DNA from: Burkholderia cepacia
GTDB lineage: Bacteria; Pseudomonadota; Gammaproteobacteria; Burkholderiales; Burkholderiaceae
NCBI RefSeq assembly: GCF_029962485.1
Contig: NZ_CP073638.1
Span: 248,001-312,000, forward strand
Reading direction: 5' to 3'
DNA: 64,000 nucleotides
The translations under genes and the position numbers were made by a program. Position 1 is the first letter of the stretch. Each line of letters begins with the position of its first letter. The notes below the pieces were generated by a model. It searched no databases and was not told where the DNA came from. It saw only the letters and a program-made list of their open reading frames with translations. Shown one piece after another: positions 54,676 to 63,563 of the stretch.

Positions 54676-55176
54676 ATGAAACGCCTCATTGCCGATCAAT
54701 CCCCGTGGAGCGACCCATTCGACGTCGAATTGCGTTCGCGCCGGTTTCGTCGGTTGGCGCCGTTCCTGATCGGTGCGTTTGCGCTCCTGGCATGCGGATG
54801 TTCGGCAGGCGAAACCCCGGAGGTTTGGCCGGACGGGCTGATCGGACAAGCATGCGGTCCCAACGATGCGCCCGTGGGTGTCATCACGTCCACCAGGAAG
54901 GACGGCGTGAGCGTGTGGTTGAATGGGCCGGATGCCGAAGTCGACGCCGGATCGGCGCCCGGACGCTCCGATCCCGGGAAAGGCAGCGTTTATCTATGCG
55001 ATGCCAAAGGCCGCGATCCGGGAAAGGCGGCCGGTTTCAAGGTTCGCGCGGTCGGCCCCGATGCCTGGCGAGTCGATTTCAAGGGTACCTTCATGCGAGC
55101 GGGCCGCACGCAGGTGGTTCACGGGTCGTTCATCGCCCATCGATCCGGTGTCGGCCCGGCGATGCCATGCGGGTAG
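54676..55176 (+). CDS. Hypothetical lipoprotein
   Basis: A 166-residue protein. A 28-residue charged leader precedes the hydrophobic segment LAPFLIGAFALLACGCSAGE, which ends in a lipobox-like LACGC. The mature part has Cys residues (GQACGPND, VYLCDAKG, AMPCG) that may pair. No domain recognised. Its unusually long N-terminus may mean the true start lies further in. It lies 118 bases after the membrane-protein gene and probably belongs to the same unit. Confidence 0.6.
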   Translation: MKRLIADQSPWSDPFDVELRSRRFRRLAPFLIGAFALLACGCSAGETPEVWPDGLIGQACGPNDAPVGVITSTRKDGVSVWLNGPDAEVDAGSAPGRSDPGKGSVYLCDAKGRDPGKAAGFKVRAVGPDAWRVDFKGTFMRAGRTQVVHGSFIAHRSGVGPAMPCG

Positions 55177-55341
55177 CGGAGGTTGCCATGCGCGGGCATC
55201 GTGCCGGAATCAAGAGGGCGTGAAGGCGTCGCCTGATGGCATGAGCCCGTTTCCGGCTGATCTCGAATCGAACGCGGTTGACGTGCGCAAGGCACGCTGT
55301 GCGACGATGCCCGACATGGCGGAAACCGAGGAGGTGCAACG

Positions 55342-55902
55342 ATGCGAGAAGTGCGATGGGCGTCGCTCGAAGGCGACGGGGTCGAACATCTGACGTTCGA
55401 CCGGAGCGGCGGCGGGATCGTCGTCGAAAGCGCGGTGGTCGGCCAGCGGTACGGCCGCGCGTACGGGCTCGCGTATCGCGTCGAGTGCGATCCGCACTGG
55501 CGCGTGACGTATGCGGTGATGAAGGTGATGGGCGGCGGCACGCTCGAACTGCGCGGCGACGGCGAAGGCCACTGGCGCGACGGCGCGGGCCGTGCGCTGC
55601 CGGAGCTCGACGGCTGCATCGATATCGACATCGCGGCGACGCCATTCACGAATTCGCTGCCGATCGGCCGCCTGGGGCTCGTGCGTGGCGAGCGGCGGCC
55701 GATCGACGTCGTGTACATCTCGACGCCGGACCTGAAGGTCACGCCGGTCAAGCAGGCTTACGCATGCATCGAGCCGGGCCGGCGCTACCGTTACGAAGGC
55801 ATCTTCCGAAATTTCACCGCCGAGATGGACATCGACGACGGCGGGCTCGTGATCGACTACGAGACGCTGTTCAGACGTCTGCCGGCGCCGACGGGGCGCT
55901 GA
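55342..55902 (+). CDS. Putative glycolipid-binding domain protein (PF06475-like)
   Basis: A 186-residue single-domain protein: REVRWASLEGDGVEHLTFDR, GLAYRVECDPHWRVTYAVMK and TPFTNSLPIGRLGL fit the putative glycolipid-binding family. The function is a prediction from structural genomics and not experimentally firm. GAGGTG precedes the start. Its end overlaps the convergent alpha/beta hydrolase gene by 46 bases. Confidence 0.8.
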   Translation: MREVRWASLEGDGVEHLTFDRSGGGIVVESAVVGQRYGRAYGLAYRVECDPHWRVTYAVMKVMGGGTLELRGDGEGHWRDGAGRALPELDGCIDIDIAATPFTNSLPIGRLGLVRGERRPIDVVYISTPDLKVTPVKQAYACIEPGRRYRYEGIFRNFTAEMDIDDGGLVIDYETLFRRLPAPTGR

Positions 55903-56768
55903 ACCGCCGCATTCGCGACCGCCGGCCGCTCCTGCGCGGACGCGAAGCGATCAATCCGCGACGCAATCATGTCCGGGTGGCGCAGCACGACCCAGTGGCT
56001 GCCATCGATTTCCTCGCGCACATGGTCGCCGAGCCAGCGGTCGAGGTCGACCGACATCTCGGGTGTGACATAACGGTCGCGCACCGGCACGAGGATCTGC
56101 ACCGGCGCCTGCGCGTACCGCTCCCGCGGCTTGCGCGCCCGTGCGAGGAAGTTCGCGCGGTACAACTGCAGCCCGTTCAGCGCGTTCTTCAATTGCACGG
56201 GGTCGCGCTCGGCGCGCACGCGTTCGGTGATCTGCAGCCAGCGCGGCCACAGCGCCGCACCGCCGAGCCGCCACACCAGCGACGGCACGACCGGCAGGTG
56301 GAAGAACGCGATGTACCACGACTTCAGGCTCTGCTTGAGCCGCATCTTCGCGCGGAACACATGATCGAGGCACGGGCCCGAGATCGACGTGTACGACGCG
56401 ATCCGGCCGCGGAATGCGGGATCGGTCACGGCTTCCCAGCACTGGATCGAACCCCAGTCGTGGCCGACGAGATGGAACGGCCGGCCGCCGCAGGTCGCGT
56501 CGGCCACCGCCTTCAGGTCGGCGGCGAGCCGCTCGAGCGTGTAGTCGGCGCGGCGGCGCGGCGCATCGGACGCGCCGGCGCCGCGCACGTCGTATGCGAT
56601 CACGCGGTAGCGCTTCGCGAGCCGCGCGCGGATCGGCGCCCACACGGCCGCCGAGTCGGGGTAGCCGTGCACGAGGATCAGCGGCGGCGCGCGACGCGAC
56701 CCGCTTACGTAGACGGCGAGTTTCACGTCGCCGGACTGAACGGTCAGCATCTCGTGGGCGCGCGCCAT
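55857..56768 (-). CDS. Alpha/beta hydrolase of the epoxide hydrolase/dehalogenase type
   Basis: A 303-residue alpha/beta hydrolase. The oxyanion motif is LILVHGYPDSAAVW and the nucleophile elbow is GHDWGS with Asp in place of Ser, as in epoxide hydrolases and haloalkane dehalogenases; the His is in GSHWVVLRHPD. It starts four bases after the PF10118 gene on the same strand and ends the monooxygenase operon. Confidence 0.88.
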   Translation of the reverse strand: MARAHEMLTVQSGDVKLAVYVSGSRRAPPLILVHGYPDSAAVWAPIRARLAKRYRVIAYDVRGAGASDAPRRRADYTLERLAADLKAVADATCGGRPFHLVGHDWGSIQCWEAVTDPAFRGRIASYTSISGPCLDHVFRAKMRLKQSLKSWYIAFFHLPVVPSLVWRLGGAALWPRWLQITERVRAERDPVQLKNALNGLQLYRANFLARARKPRERYAQAPVQILVPVRDRYVTPEMSVDLDRWLGDHVREEIDGSHWVVLRHPDMIASRIDRFASAQERPAVANAAVQRPVGAGRRLNSVS

Positions 56769-56772
56769 GGCG

Positions 56773-57678
56773 TCATGCCTGCGGGACCGGGTGCAGCGGC
56801 ACGCGGCGCGGAGCGGCTTGCGCCGCGTAGCGCGCATTGGTCGCGTCGATGTTCTCGAGCAGCGTGTCGAGCCCCTGCAGGTACTGGTGGTTGTCGTGGT
56901 CCCACGGGTGGAAGCCCGGGCGGAAGTAGTCGAGCCATTCGCGCGCGATGCTCGGGAACACGCCGTGCTTCGGGCCGTACAGATACTTCACGAGGCGCCA
57001 CATGCCGCCGAACTTGCCGTGTTCGCGACGGTGCGCGCGCATCAGGCGCACGTGGAAGTCGAACACGATCGCCCAGAAGAATACGGTGGTGGTCAGCATC
57101 GTGCCCGTGCGCAGCAGGTAGCTGCCGAGGCCCGGCTTCATCACGGTGGTCCACACGTCGTAGGACACCGCCTTGTGCTCGGTTTCCTCCATCGCGTGCC
57201 ACATCCACATCTGCTGGTAGCCTTCGACCGAGCCGTCGATCCGGTGCTCGTGGCCCGACAGCAACTGGTTCGCGAGAATCGCCGTGTAGTGCTCGAGCGC
57301 GATCGTGATCGCGAGCTGCATCGAATGCGGGAGCGCCTTCTTGAACCAGCCGAGGATCGTCCACAGACGCTTGTCGAGCTTGTGTGCGGGCAGACCCGAC
57401 GACTGCAGCAGATCGTTGTATTCGATGTGCTCGCGCGTGTGCATCGCTTCCTGGCCAATGAAGCCGAGCACCTGTTTCTTCAGCTCGGGATCCTCGATCC
57501 GGTCGCGGTAGTTGCGCACCGAATCCATGAAGAAGCGTTCGCCGGCCGGGAACAGCAGCGACAGCGCATTCATGAAGTGCGTGACCGGCACGCCCTGCAC
57601 GTGCCAGTCGCGCGCGCGTTCGGGGGGCAGTGCGAAACGGATGTCGCGCCGTACGGGCATCATGTTCGGGGTCGTCAT
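56773..57678 (-). CDS. Metal-dependent hydrolase, PF10118 type
   Basis: A 301-residue protein of the predicted metal-dependent hydrolase family. It shows ferritin-like helices with metal-ligand pairs GQEAMHTREHIEYN, LEHYTAILANQLL and AMEETEHKAVSYDVW, suggesting a di-metal centre. Its reaction is not known; homologues often accompany monooxygenases and short-chain dehydrogenases in ketone or lipid catabolism. Its start overlaps the SDR stop as ATGA. Confidence 0.85.
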   Translation of the reverse strand: MTTPNMMPVRRDIRFALPPERARDWHVQGVPVTHFMNALSLLFPAGERFFMDSVRNYRDRIEDPELKKQVLGFIGQEAMHTREHIEYNDLLQSSGLPAHKLDKRLWTILGWFKKALPHSMQLAITIALEHYTAILANQLLSGHEHRIDGSVEGYQQMWMWHAMEETEHKAVSYDVWTTVMKPGLGSYLLRTGTMLTTTVFFWAIVFDFHVRLMRAHRREHGKFGGMWRLVKYLYGPKHGVFPSIAREWLDYFRPGFHPWDHDNHQYLQGLDTLLENIDATNARYAAQAAPRRVPLHPVPQA

Positions 57679-58605
57679 GATTGTTCTCCTCCCTGATTGC
57701 CTGCATTGTTGTAGGTGGCGTGCAGCGGTGCGGGCGCCGGCGTGCCGCGCGCGGCGTCGCGGCGCGCGCGGGCGGCCTCGCGGCGCGTCGCGAGCACGAC
57801 GAGCGCCTGGTATGCGGACGGCAGCACGCGCGCCATCCAGTCGCCGGCCTTCGCGTCGCGGCCGATCAGCACGCGGCGCTTGTTCTTGCGCACGCCCGAG
57901 AGGATCGTGCGCGCGGCATCGTCGGCGGTCGTGATGAAGAACTTCTCGAACGTGTCGCGGCCTTGCTGCTCGCTCGCGACCATGAAGCCGACCATGTTCT
58001 TCGACACGCGGCTTGCCTGCGCGATGTTCGTGCGGATGCCGCCCGGATGCACGCAGGTCGCCGATACGCCGCACTTCATCATGTCGAGTTCCTGGCGCAG
58101 CGATTCGGTGAAGCCGCGCACCGCGAACTTGGTCGCGTTGTAGCCGCTCATACCCGGTTGCGCGAAGATCCCGAACAGGCTCGACGTGTTGATCACGTGG
58201 CCGTCGCCCGATGCCTTCAGGTGCGGCAGGAACGCCTTCGTGCCGTGCACGACGCCCCAGAAGTTGATGTTCACGATCCACTCGAGATCGCTGTATTCCA
58301 TTCCTTCGATCGTGCTCGACAGCGCGACGCCCGCGTTGTTGAAGATCAGGTTGACCTTGCCGTGTTCCTTCGCGGTGTCGTCGGCCCACGCGAACATCGC
58401 GTCGCGCTCGCCGACGTCCAGCACGCGCGTCGATACGCGCGCGTTCGGCGCGATCGCGCGGACGATCCGCTCGGTTTCGGCGAGACCGACGCCGTTCTTG
58501 TAGCGACACGTGGCAGCCGGCCTGCGCGAGCTGGATCGCGAGCGAGCGGCCCATGCCCGAGCCGGCACCCGTGATCGCGGCGACCTTGTTGGCGAAATCT
58601 CTCAT
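57675..58605 (-). pseudogene. Short-chain dehydrogenase, interrupted by a small deletion
   Basis: An SDR of about 311 residues if intact. The N-terminal frame (start 58605, AAGGAG upstream) gives MRDFANKVAAITGAGSGMGR and ends at GCHVSL. The remainder (NGVGLAETERIVRAIAPNAR and beyond) is in another frame. At the join (about 58497-58506) the minus strand reads CTACAAG, where the family would have Leu-Ala-Asp-Lys; a five-base loss explains this exactly. Catalytic Ser and YNATK are present downstream. Either a sequencing error or a real recent lesion. Related enzymes oxidise long-chain or cyclic alcohols beside monooxygenases. Confidence 0.85.
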
Positions 58606-58626
58606 GTCAATGGCTCCTTGTCTGGC

Positions 58627-60216
58627 TCAGGCCGCTTCGGCGGACGTGGAAGTCGAAGCGGAAGCGGCGGGCGCGGCGGCGGGCCGCGCGGTCGTGTCGT
58701 GTTGCGGCGCGCGATACGCGTGGTAGTCGGCGATCGAGAAGTGCGCGGTCGCCTGGCGGAAGCGCCACGTGAAGCCCGGCCACAGCGTCGTGTTCTTGCC
58801 GGTGCGCGGATCGAGGTACCAGCTCTTGCAGCCGCCCGTCGACCAGATCGCCTTCTTGAGCCGGCCCTGCAGGTCGCTGTTGAACTGCGCCTCGACGAGC
58901 GGGCGCACCTCGATCGCGTCCGCCCGTTCGCGGTGCATCGCCTGCAGCGCGCCGAGGATGTATTCGATCTGCGACTCGATCATGAACACCATCGAGTTGT
59001 GACCGAGGCCCGTGTTCGGGCCGACAATCATGAAGAAGTTCGGGTAGCCGGGCAGCGTCGAGCCGAGATATGCGTGCGCGCCGTCGCGCCACGCGTCGAC
59101 GATGTCGAGCCCGCCGCGGCCGATGATCGCGCCGCGCGGATACGGATCGGCCACCTGGAAGCCGGTGCCGTAGATCAGGCAATCGACTTCATGACGGCGG
59201 CCGTCGGTCGTCACGACCGCATCGGCCTCGATGTGGTCGATGCCGGTCGTGACCACGTCGACGTTCTTGCGCGACAGCGCCGGGTAGTAGTCGTTCGAAA
59301 TCAGCACGCGCTTGCAGCCGAGCGTGTAGTTCGGCGTGACGGTCTTGCGCAGCTCCGGATCGGGAATCTGCTTGCGGATGTGGCGCAGCGCGAGTTTCTG
59401 CACGTTCTTCATCAGCGACGGATGGATCGCGAAGCCGAGCACGCGCGATTCGAGCATCCAGTAGATGCTGCTGCGCACGGCTTTCTGCGTGAACGGCAGC
59501 GTGCGGAACAGCCATTTCTCGAGCCCGGTCAGGTTGCGGTCGGGCTTCGGCATGATCCACGGCGGCGTGCGCTGGAACAGCGCGAGTTCCTTCACGCGCG
59601 GTGCGATCTGCGGCACGAACTGGATCGCGCTCGCGCCGGTGCCGATCACCGCGACGCGCTTGCCTTCAAGCGCATAGTCGTGATCCCACTGTTGCGAGTG
59701 GAACGCGCGGCCCTTGAAGTTCTCGACGCCGGGAATCGACGGCAGCGCGGCGCGCGACAGGCCGCCCATCCCCGACACCAGCACGCGCGCGGACAGCCGC
59801 TTGCCGTTCGCGAACGTGAGGCGCCAGCGCTGCGCGGCTTCGTCGTACTCGGCGCGCTGCAGCTCGTGGTTCAGGCGCAGGTGCGGGCCGACGCCGAAGC
59901 GCTGCACGCAGTCTTCCAGGTACGCGCGAATTTCCGGCTGCGGCGCGAACATGCGCGTCCAGCGCGGGTTCGGCGCGAACGAGAACGAATAGACGTGCGA
60001 TTGCACGTCGCATGCACACCCAGGGTAATGATTGTCGCGCCACGTGCCGCCGACCGACGCGGCCTTCTCGAGGACGACGAAGTCGGTCACGCCTGTTTGC
60101 CGCAGGCGGATCGCCATCCCGAGACCGGCGAAGCCGGTGCCGATGATGGCGATGTCGGTGGTTTCGTCCTGGCCGTCGTGGCCGGGTGGACCGAAAGGCA
60201 ACGTGCGAGCATTCAT
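58627..60216 (-). CDS. Flavin-containing (Baeyer-Villiger-type) monooxygenase
   Basis: A 529-residue flavoprotein. FAD motif DIAIIGTGFAGLGMAIRL, the Baeyer-Villiger-type fingerprint FKGRAFHSQQWD (FxGxxxHxxxW), and NADPH motif RVAVIGTGASAIQFVP are all present. It inserts oxygen into ketones or oxidises alkanes or sulfides. Start 60216 is preferred because GGAG lies eight bases upstream; ATG 60240 has no ribosome site. It heads a four-gene minus-strand operon with SDR, PF10118 protein and alpha/beta hydrolase: alcohol to ketone to ester to acid is a coherent, though inferred, scheme. Confidence 0.92.
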   Translation of the reverse strand: MNARTLPFGPPGHDGQDETTDIAIIGTGFAGLGMAIRLRQTGVTDFVVLEKAASVGGTWRDNHYPGCACDVQSHVYSFSFAPNPRWTRMFAPQPEIRAYLEDCVQRFGVGPHLRLNHELQRAEYDEAAQRWRLTFANGKRLSARVLVSGMGGLSRAALPSIPGVENFKGRAFHSQQWDHDYALEGKRVAVIGTGASAIQFVPQIAPRVKELALFQRTPPWIMPKPDRNLTGLEKWLFRTLPFTQKAVRSSIYWMLESRVLGFAIHPSLMKNVQKLALRHIRKQIPDPELRKTVTPNYTLGCKRVLISNDYYPALSRKNVDVVTTGIDHIEADAVVTTDGRRHEVDCLIYGTGFQVADPYPRGAIIGRGGLDIVDAWRDGAHAYLGSTLPGYPNFFMIVGPNTGLGHNSMVFMIESQIEYILGALQAMHRERADAIEVRPLVEAQFNSDLQGRLKKAIWSTGGCKSWYLDPRTGKNTTLWPGFTWRFRQATAHFSIADYHAYRAPQHDTTARPAAAPAASASTSTSAEAA

Positions 60217-60248
60217 CCGGGTGTCTCCGATTTGGCTCATTTTAGAAT

Positions 60249-60268
60249 GTTACATTGTTTGATGTAAC
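60249..60268 (-). promoter_or_regulatory. Perfect 7-6-7 inverted repeat before the monooxygenase operon
   Basis: GTTACAT-TGTTTG-ATGTAAC lies 33 bases upstream of the monooxygenase start, in the expected promoter position. The form and spacing are typical of TetR-family operators; no such regulator is in the window. The neighbouring non-coding stretch 60269-60462 holds nothing else I recognise. Confidence 0.6.
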
Positions 60269-60462
60269 GATAGTGGGTGAGCCCGGAAACCGCAAGAGGC
60301 TAGAAGCGGCGCTCTAAGGGCCGGAAGCCAGACGGGAAAAGGCTGAGCGGGGTTTGGAACGGTCTGATTTCCGCGATGCGGGATGGGCGGAAAGGGCCGT
60401 CGGCAGGACGAGACAGGCGGTGGACGAGACCGCCGGCGCGCGGCGGTCTGTTTGAAACAGTA

Positions 60463-61203
60463 TCAGGGACGGATCGATCGGGCGGCCGTCTCATGGAAAA
60501 CCCCGGCCACGATCGTGACCTGCGCGAGCGCGTAGAGGCCCCAGATCAGGTAGTCGATGCCCGGAAAACCACCGAGGAACCGGCCAACGCCGATCAGCGT
60601 GTCGGAGCCGACGAAGATCAGGCTGCCGATCGCGACCAGCGCGCCGTGCGTGCGGGCGGCGAGCGCGAAGCTCGCCATCACGCACAGCACGAGCATGTAG
60701 ACGGCGACCGGCGCCAGCAACTCGCCGAGGTGCGGGAAGAACGCCACGTAGAACGACGGCGCGGCGATCCACAGCCCGATCAGCGCGACGATGCGCCAGC
60801 CCTGCGGCCGTGCGCGCCAGCGGAAGAAGATCGCGCAGTAGCACACATGCGTGAGCAGGAACGCGCCGAGGCCGAGGACGAACGACAGCGGCCAGTCGGG
60901 CAGCGCGAGCAGCACATCGCCGAGCACGGCGGTGACGAGCGCCGCGCACAGCCACGCGCGCTCGCGCGCCGCGCCGCAGGTGCTGCCGGCCGCGAGCAGC
61001 AGGATGCCCATCGCGGCTTTCGCGACGGCCTGGCCCGGATAGGGCGCGGCGGCGAGCGACAGCCCGTAAAGCAGCGCGGCGGCGATGGCGAGCGGCCAGA
61101 GCCGGCGGTAGGTGGCGGGAAGCGTGGCGATCAAGGCGGGTGTCTCCGGTTTGTTGTTGTCTGCGGCGGACGGCGCGCCGTCGAGGGCGCGGCTGCCGGC
61201 CAT
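60463..61203 (-). CDS. YhhN family (lysoplasmalogenase-like) membrane protein
   Basis: A 246-residue integral membrane protein with about eight hydrophobic segments. The family Asp motifs are seen in AALVTAVLGDVLLALPDWPL and IAIGSLIFVGSDTLIGV-like sequence (VGSDTLIGVGRF). YhhN/TMEM86 proteins include lysoplasmalogenases that remove the vinyl-ether chain of lysoplasmalogens; bacterial members are mostly untested. Confidence 0.82.
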   Translation of the reverse strand: MAGSRALDGAPSAADNNKPETPALIATLPATYRRLWPLAIAAALLYGLSLAAAPYPGQAVAKAAMGILLLAAGSTCGAARERAWLCAALVTAVLGDVLLALPDWPLSFVLGLGAFLLTHVCYCAIFFRWRARPQGWRIVALIGLWIAAPSFYVAFFPHLGELLAPVAVYMLVLCVMASFALAARTHGALVAIGSLIFVGSDTLIGVGRFLGGFPGIDYLIWGLYALAQVTIVAGVFHETAARSIRP

Positions 61204-61347
61204 TATCCGGAAGAACGGGCGTGCAAAAACCGGTGAATCCTTCTAGGACGCGGTCGGGATGGCATGCGCAGGCGCGTGCCCGCCGTCGCGTCGGTCCGGC
61301 GATGCCGCACTCCGATCCGCGGGCGTGGCCGCCGGAATTCTTCAACG

Positions 61348-61374
61348 CGTTGCCCCGGCTGAACCGGGGCAACG
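61348..61374. other. Perfect 11-base hairpin upstream of agmatinase
   Basis: CGTTGCCCCGG (61348-61358) and CCGGGGCAACG (61364-61374) form a perfect stem with a CTGAA loop within the 343-base gap 61204-61546. No T run follows. A TATGAT at 61392-61397 just after it may be a -10 box. It may be an operator or an RNA structure; nothing else is evident in the gap. Confidence 0.5.
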
Positions 61375-61546
61375 ACTTCAATTCGGCTTGCTATGATCGC
61401 CGCGGTATTGCCGTTGTCGTTGTCCTGCCCGGCCGCGCGACTGGATGCGCAAGCCGGTGCGTGCCCGATGAATCCATGCCGTGCCCGGCCCGCGCGCCCA
61501 TAGAAAGCGGGGCGGCGCCGGCTCCCCACGAAAACAGGTCCGACCC

Positions 61547-62515
61547 ATGACCGAACTTCTCCACGGCGACGGTGCGATCCGCCGCACGACGCCGTACGGC
61601 GCCTCGATCGAAAACACCTATGCGGGCGTGCTGTCATTCATGCGCCGCAACTATTCGCGCGTGCTCGACGGCGTCGACGTCGCGATCTCCGGCGTACCGC
61701 TCGACCTTGCAACGACCTATCGTTCCGGCGCGCGGCTCGGCCCGGCCGCGATTCGTGCGGCGAGCGTGCAGCTTGCGGAGCTTCATCCGTATCCGTGGGG
61801 CTTCAACCCGTTCGACGACCTCGCGGCCGTCGACTACGGCGACTGCTGGTTCGACGCGCACAACCCGCTGTCGATCAAGCCCGCGATCATCGAGCATGCG
61901 CGCACGATCCTGCGTTCGGGCGCGAAGATGCTGACGTTCGGCGGCGACCACTACATCACGTATCCGCTGCTGGTCGCGCATGCGGAGCGCTACGGCAAGC
62001 CGCTGTCGCTGATTCATTTCGACGCGCACTGCGATACGTGGGCCGACGACGAGCCGGACAGCCTCAATCACGGGACGATGTTCTACAAGGCCGTGAAGGA
62101 AGGTCTGATCGATCCGGCGACGTCGGTGCAGGTTGGCATCCGCACGTGGAACGACGACTTTCTCGGGATCGAGCGGCTCGATGCCGCGTGGGTGCATGAC
62201 CATGGTTCGCGCGCGGCGGTCGAGCGGATCGCCGAGATCGTCGGTGCGCGGCCCGCGTACCTGACGTTCGACATCGACTGCCTCGATCCGGCGTTCGCGC
62301 CCGGCACGGGTACGCCGGTCGCGGGTGGGTTGTCGTCGGCGCAGGCGCTGGCGATCGTGCGCGGGCTCGCAGCGGTGAACCTGGTCGGCGCGGATGTGGT
62401 CGAGGTTGCGCCGGCTTACGATCACGCGGATATCACCGCGATCGCCGCCGCGCATGTTGCGTGCGATTTGCTGTGCCTGTGGCGGCAGAAGAAGGTGGCG
62501 GGAGCGTTGAAGTAA
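61547..62515 (+). CDS. speB: Agmatinase/ureohydrolase
   Basis: A 322-residue ureohydrolase that splits agmatine to putrescine and urea, or a related guanidino compound. Manganese ligands are all present: His135 (GGDHY), Asp159/His161/Asp163 (DAHCD) and Asp242/Asp244 (TFDIDCLD). Substrate specificity within the family (agmatine, guanidinobutyrate, guanidinopropionate) cannot be set by sight. Followed by a strong terminator. Confidence 0.88.
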   Translation: MTELLHGDGAIRRTTPYGASIENTYAGVLSFMRRNYSRVLDGVDVAISGVPLDLATTYRSGARLGPAAIRAASVQLAELHPYPWGFNPFDDLAAVDYGDCWFDAHNPLSIKPAIIEHARTILRSGAKMLTFGGDHYITYPLLVAHAERYGKPLSLIHFDAHCDTWADDEPDSLNHGTMFYKAVKEGLIDPATSVQVGIRTWNDDFLGIERLDAAWVHDHGSRAAVERIAEIVGARPAYLTFDIDCLDPAFAPGTGTPVAGGLSSAQALAIVRGLAAVNLVGADVVEVAPAYDHADITAIAAAHVACDLLCLWRQKKVAGALK

Positions 62516-62538
62516 ACGGGGGTGCGTGGTCCCGCAAT

Positions 62539-62576
62539 GCAAAAGGCCAGCGGGTAATTTGCCCGCGGCCTTTTGC
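62539..62576. terminator. Bidirectional intrinsic terminator after agmatinase
   Basis: GCAAAAGGCC (62539-62548) pairs perfectly with GGCCTTTTGC (62567-62576), with an inner GCGGG/CCCGC stem. A and T tracts on either side allow use from both directions. Confidence 0.88.
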
Positions 62577-62779
62577 CCGCTGACCATGGATTTTCATGCG
62601 TTTTGCGTGGCTTCCCGCGGTGCCGGTAAAAGCGTGGCTCGCGGAATGCCGTGATTGGTGTTCTCCGAGCAGTAGCAGTCTTGCGCGAACTCGGAATAGG
62701 GGGCGTTTGCGAACCCGGGCGGCCGCCCGCATGAGGCACCCGGGATCGTGCGCAAAGGCCGCGGCGCCCCCCTCGGCGG

Positions 62780-63382
62780 CTAGCCGAATTTGACGAGATT
62801 CAGCACCGGCAACGGGCCGCCCGGGATTTGCACGAGCCGCCCCCCGCTTTCGAGCAAACCCAGGTCGATGCCGAAGAAGCCGAGCCGCCCGATCAGTCCG
62901 CTCACAACCGATTTCGCCTGCACGTCGTCTCCCGCGAAGAACAACACGCGGTGCCCGCCCTCGGCCTGTGGATCGTCGGAAAGGAGGTGCGCCGGCAGAT
63001 GATTGAACGCCTTCACGACGCGTGCGCCCGGCACGAGGTCCGCGAATACAGCGCTCGACGTGCGGCCATGCAATTCGGCGGGTTCGAACGTCGGCGCCTC
63101 GATCGGGTTGTTCGCGTCGATCACGATGCGTCCACCGAAGTCCGGCAATCCGGACAGCGCGGACGGCAGCTTCGCCCAGTTCACGGCGACGAGGACGATG
63201 TCCTGCGCGGCCGCTTGTTCGCGGGTTCCCGGCGTGATTGATGGGCCGAGTTCGCGTGCGAGGCCCGCGAGCGAATCCGGGCCCCGGCTGTTCGCGATGA
63301 TGACTTCGATGCCTTTGCCCGCCAGCGTTTTCGCGAACGCGGACCCGATGGCGCCTGCTCCGATGATACCGATGGTGCTCAT
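62780..63382 (-). CDS. F420-dependent NADP reductase-like protein (NAD(P)-binding)
   Basis: A 200-residue Rossmann protein: STIGIIGAGAIGSAFAKTLA, then VIIANSRGPDSL and VIDANNPIEAP, matching the NADP-oxidoreductase/coenzyme F420-dependent family. In bacteria without F420 such proteins are NAD(P)-dependent reductases of unknown substrate. The start has CAGGAG upstream and is divergent from the LysR gene, its probable regulator. Confidence 0.87.
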   Translation of the reverse strand: MSTIGIIGAGAIGSAFAKTLAGKGIEVIIANSRGPDSLAGLARELGPSITPGTREQAAAQDIVLVAVNWAKLPSALSGLPDFGGRIVIDANNPIEAPTFEPAELHGRTSSAVFADLVPGARVVKAFNHLPAHLLSDDPQAEGGHRVLFFAGDDVQAKSVVSGLIGRLGFFGIDLGLLESGGRLVQIPGGPLPVLNLVKFG

Positions 63383-63521
63383 GTCGATGCTCCTGGTGAA
63401 GGGGATGAATCAAGTGATAACGCCGATGCCTGTGTCGACAAGGGGACGAACAGGTGACGTTCACTCCCCAAGGTCAGGTGAGCGAATGTTGCCGCCTTTA
63501 TTGCTTGACGATTAGCGGGTA

Positions 63522-63546
63522 ATTGTTTGAATTATTTTCAAGCAAT
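63522..63546 (+). promoter_or_regulatory. Inverted repeat with T-N11-A core between the reductase and LysR genes
   Basis: ATTGTTTGAA-TTATT-TTCAAGCAAT has arms of ten bases with one mismatch, and TTGAA-N5-TTCAA gives the T-N11-A core of LysR boxes. It is 17 bases before the LysR start and faces the divergent reductase gene. TTGCTTG (63501-63507) mirrors CAAGCAA (63539-63545). Confidence 0.55.
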
Positions 63547-63563
63547 GCTTTAAGATTCACGCA

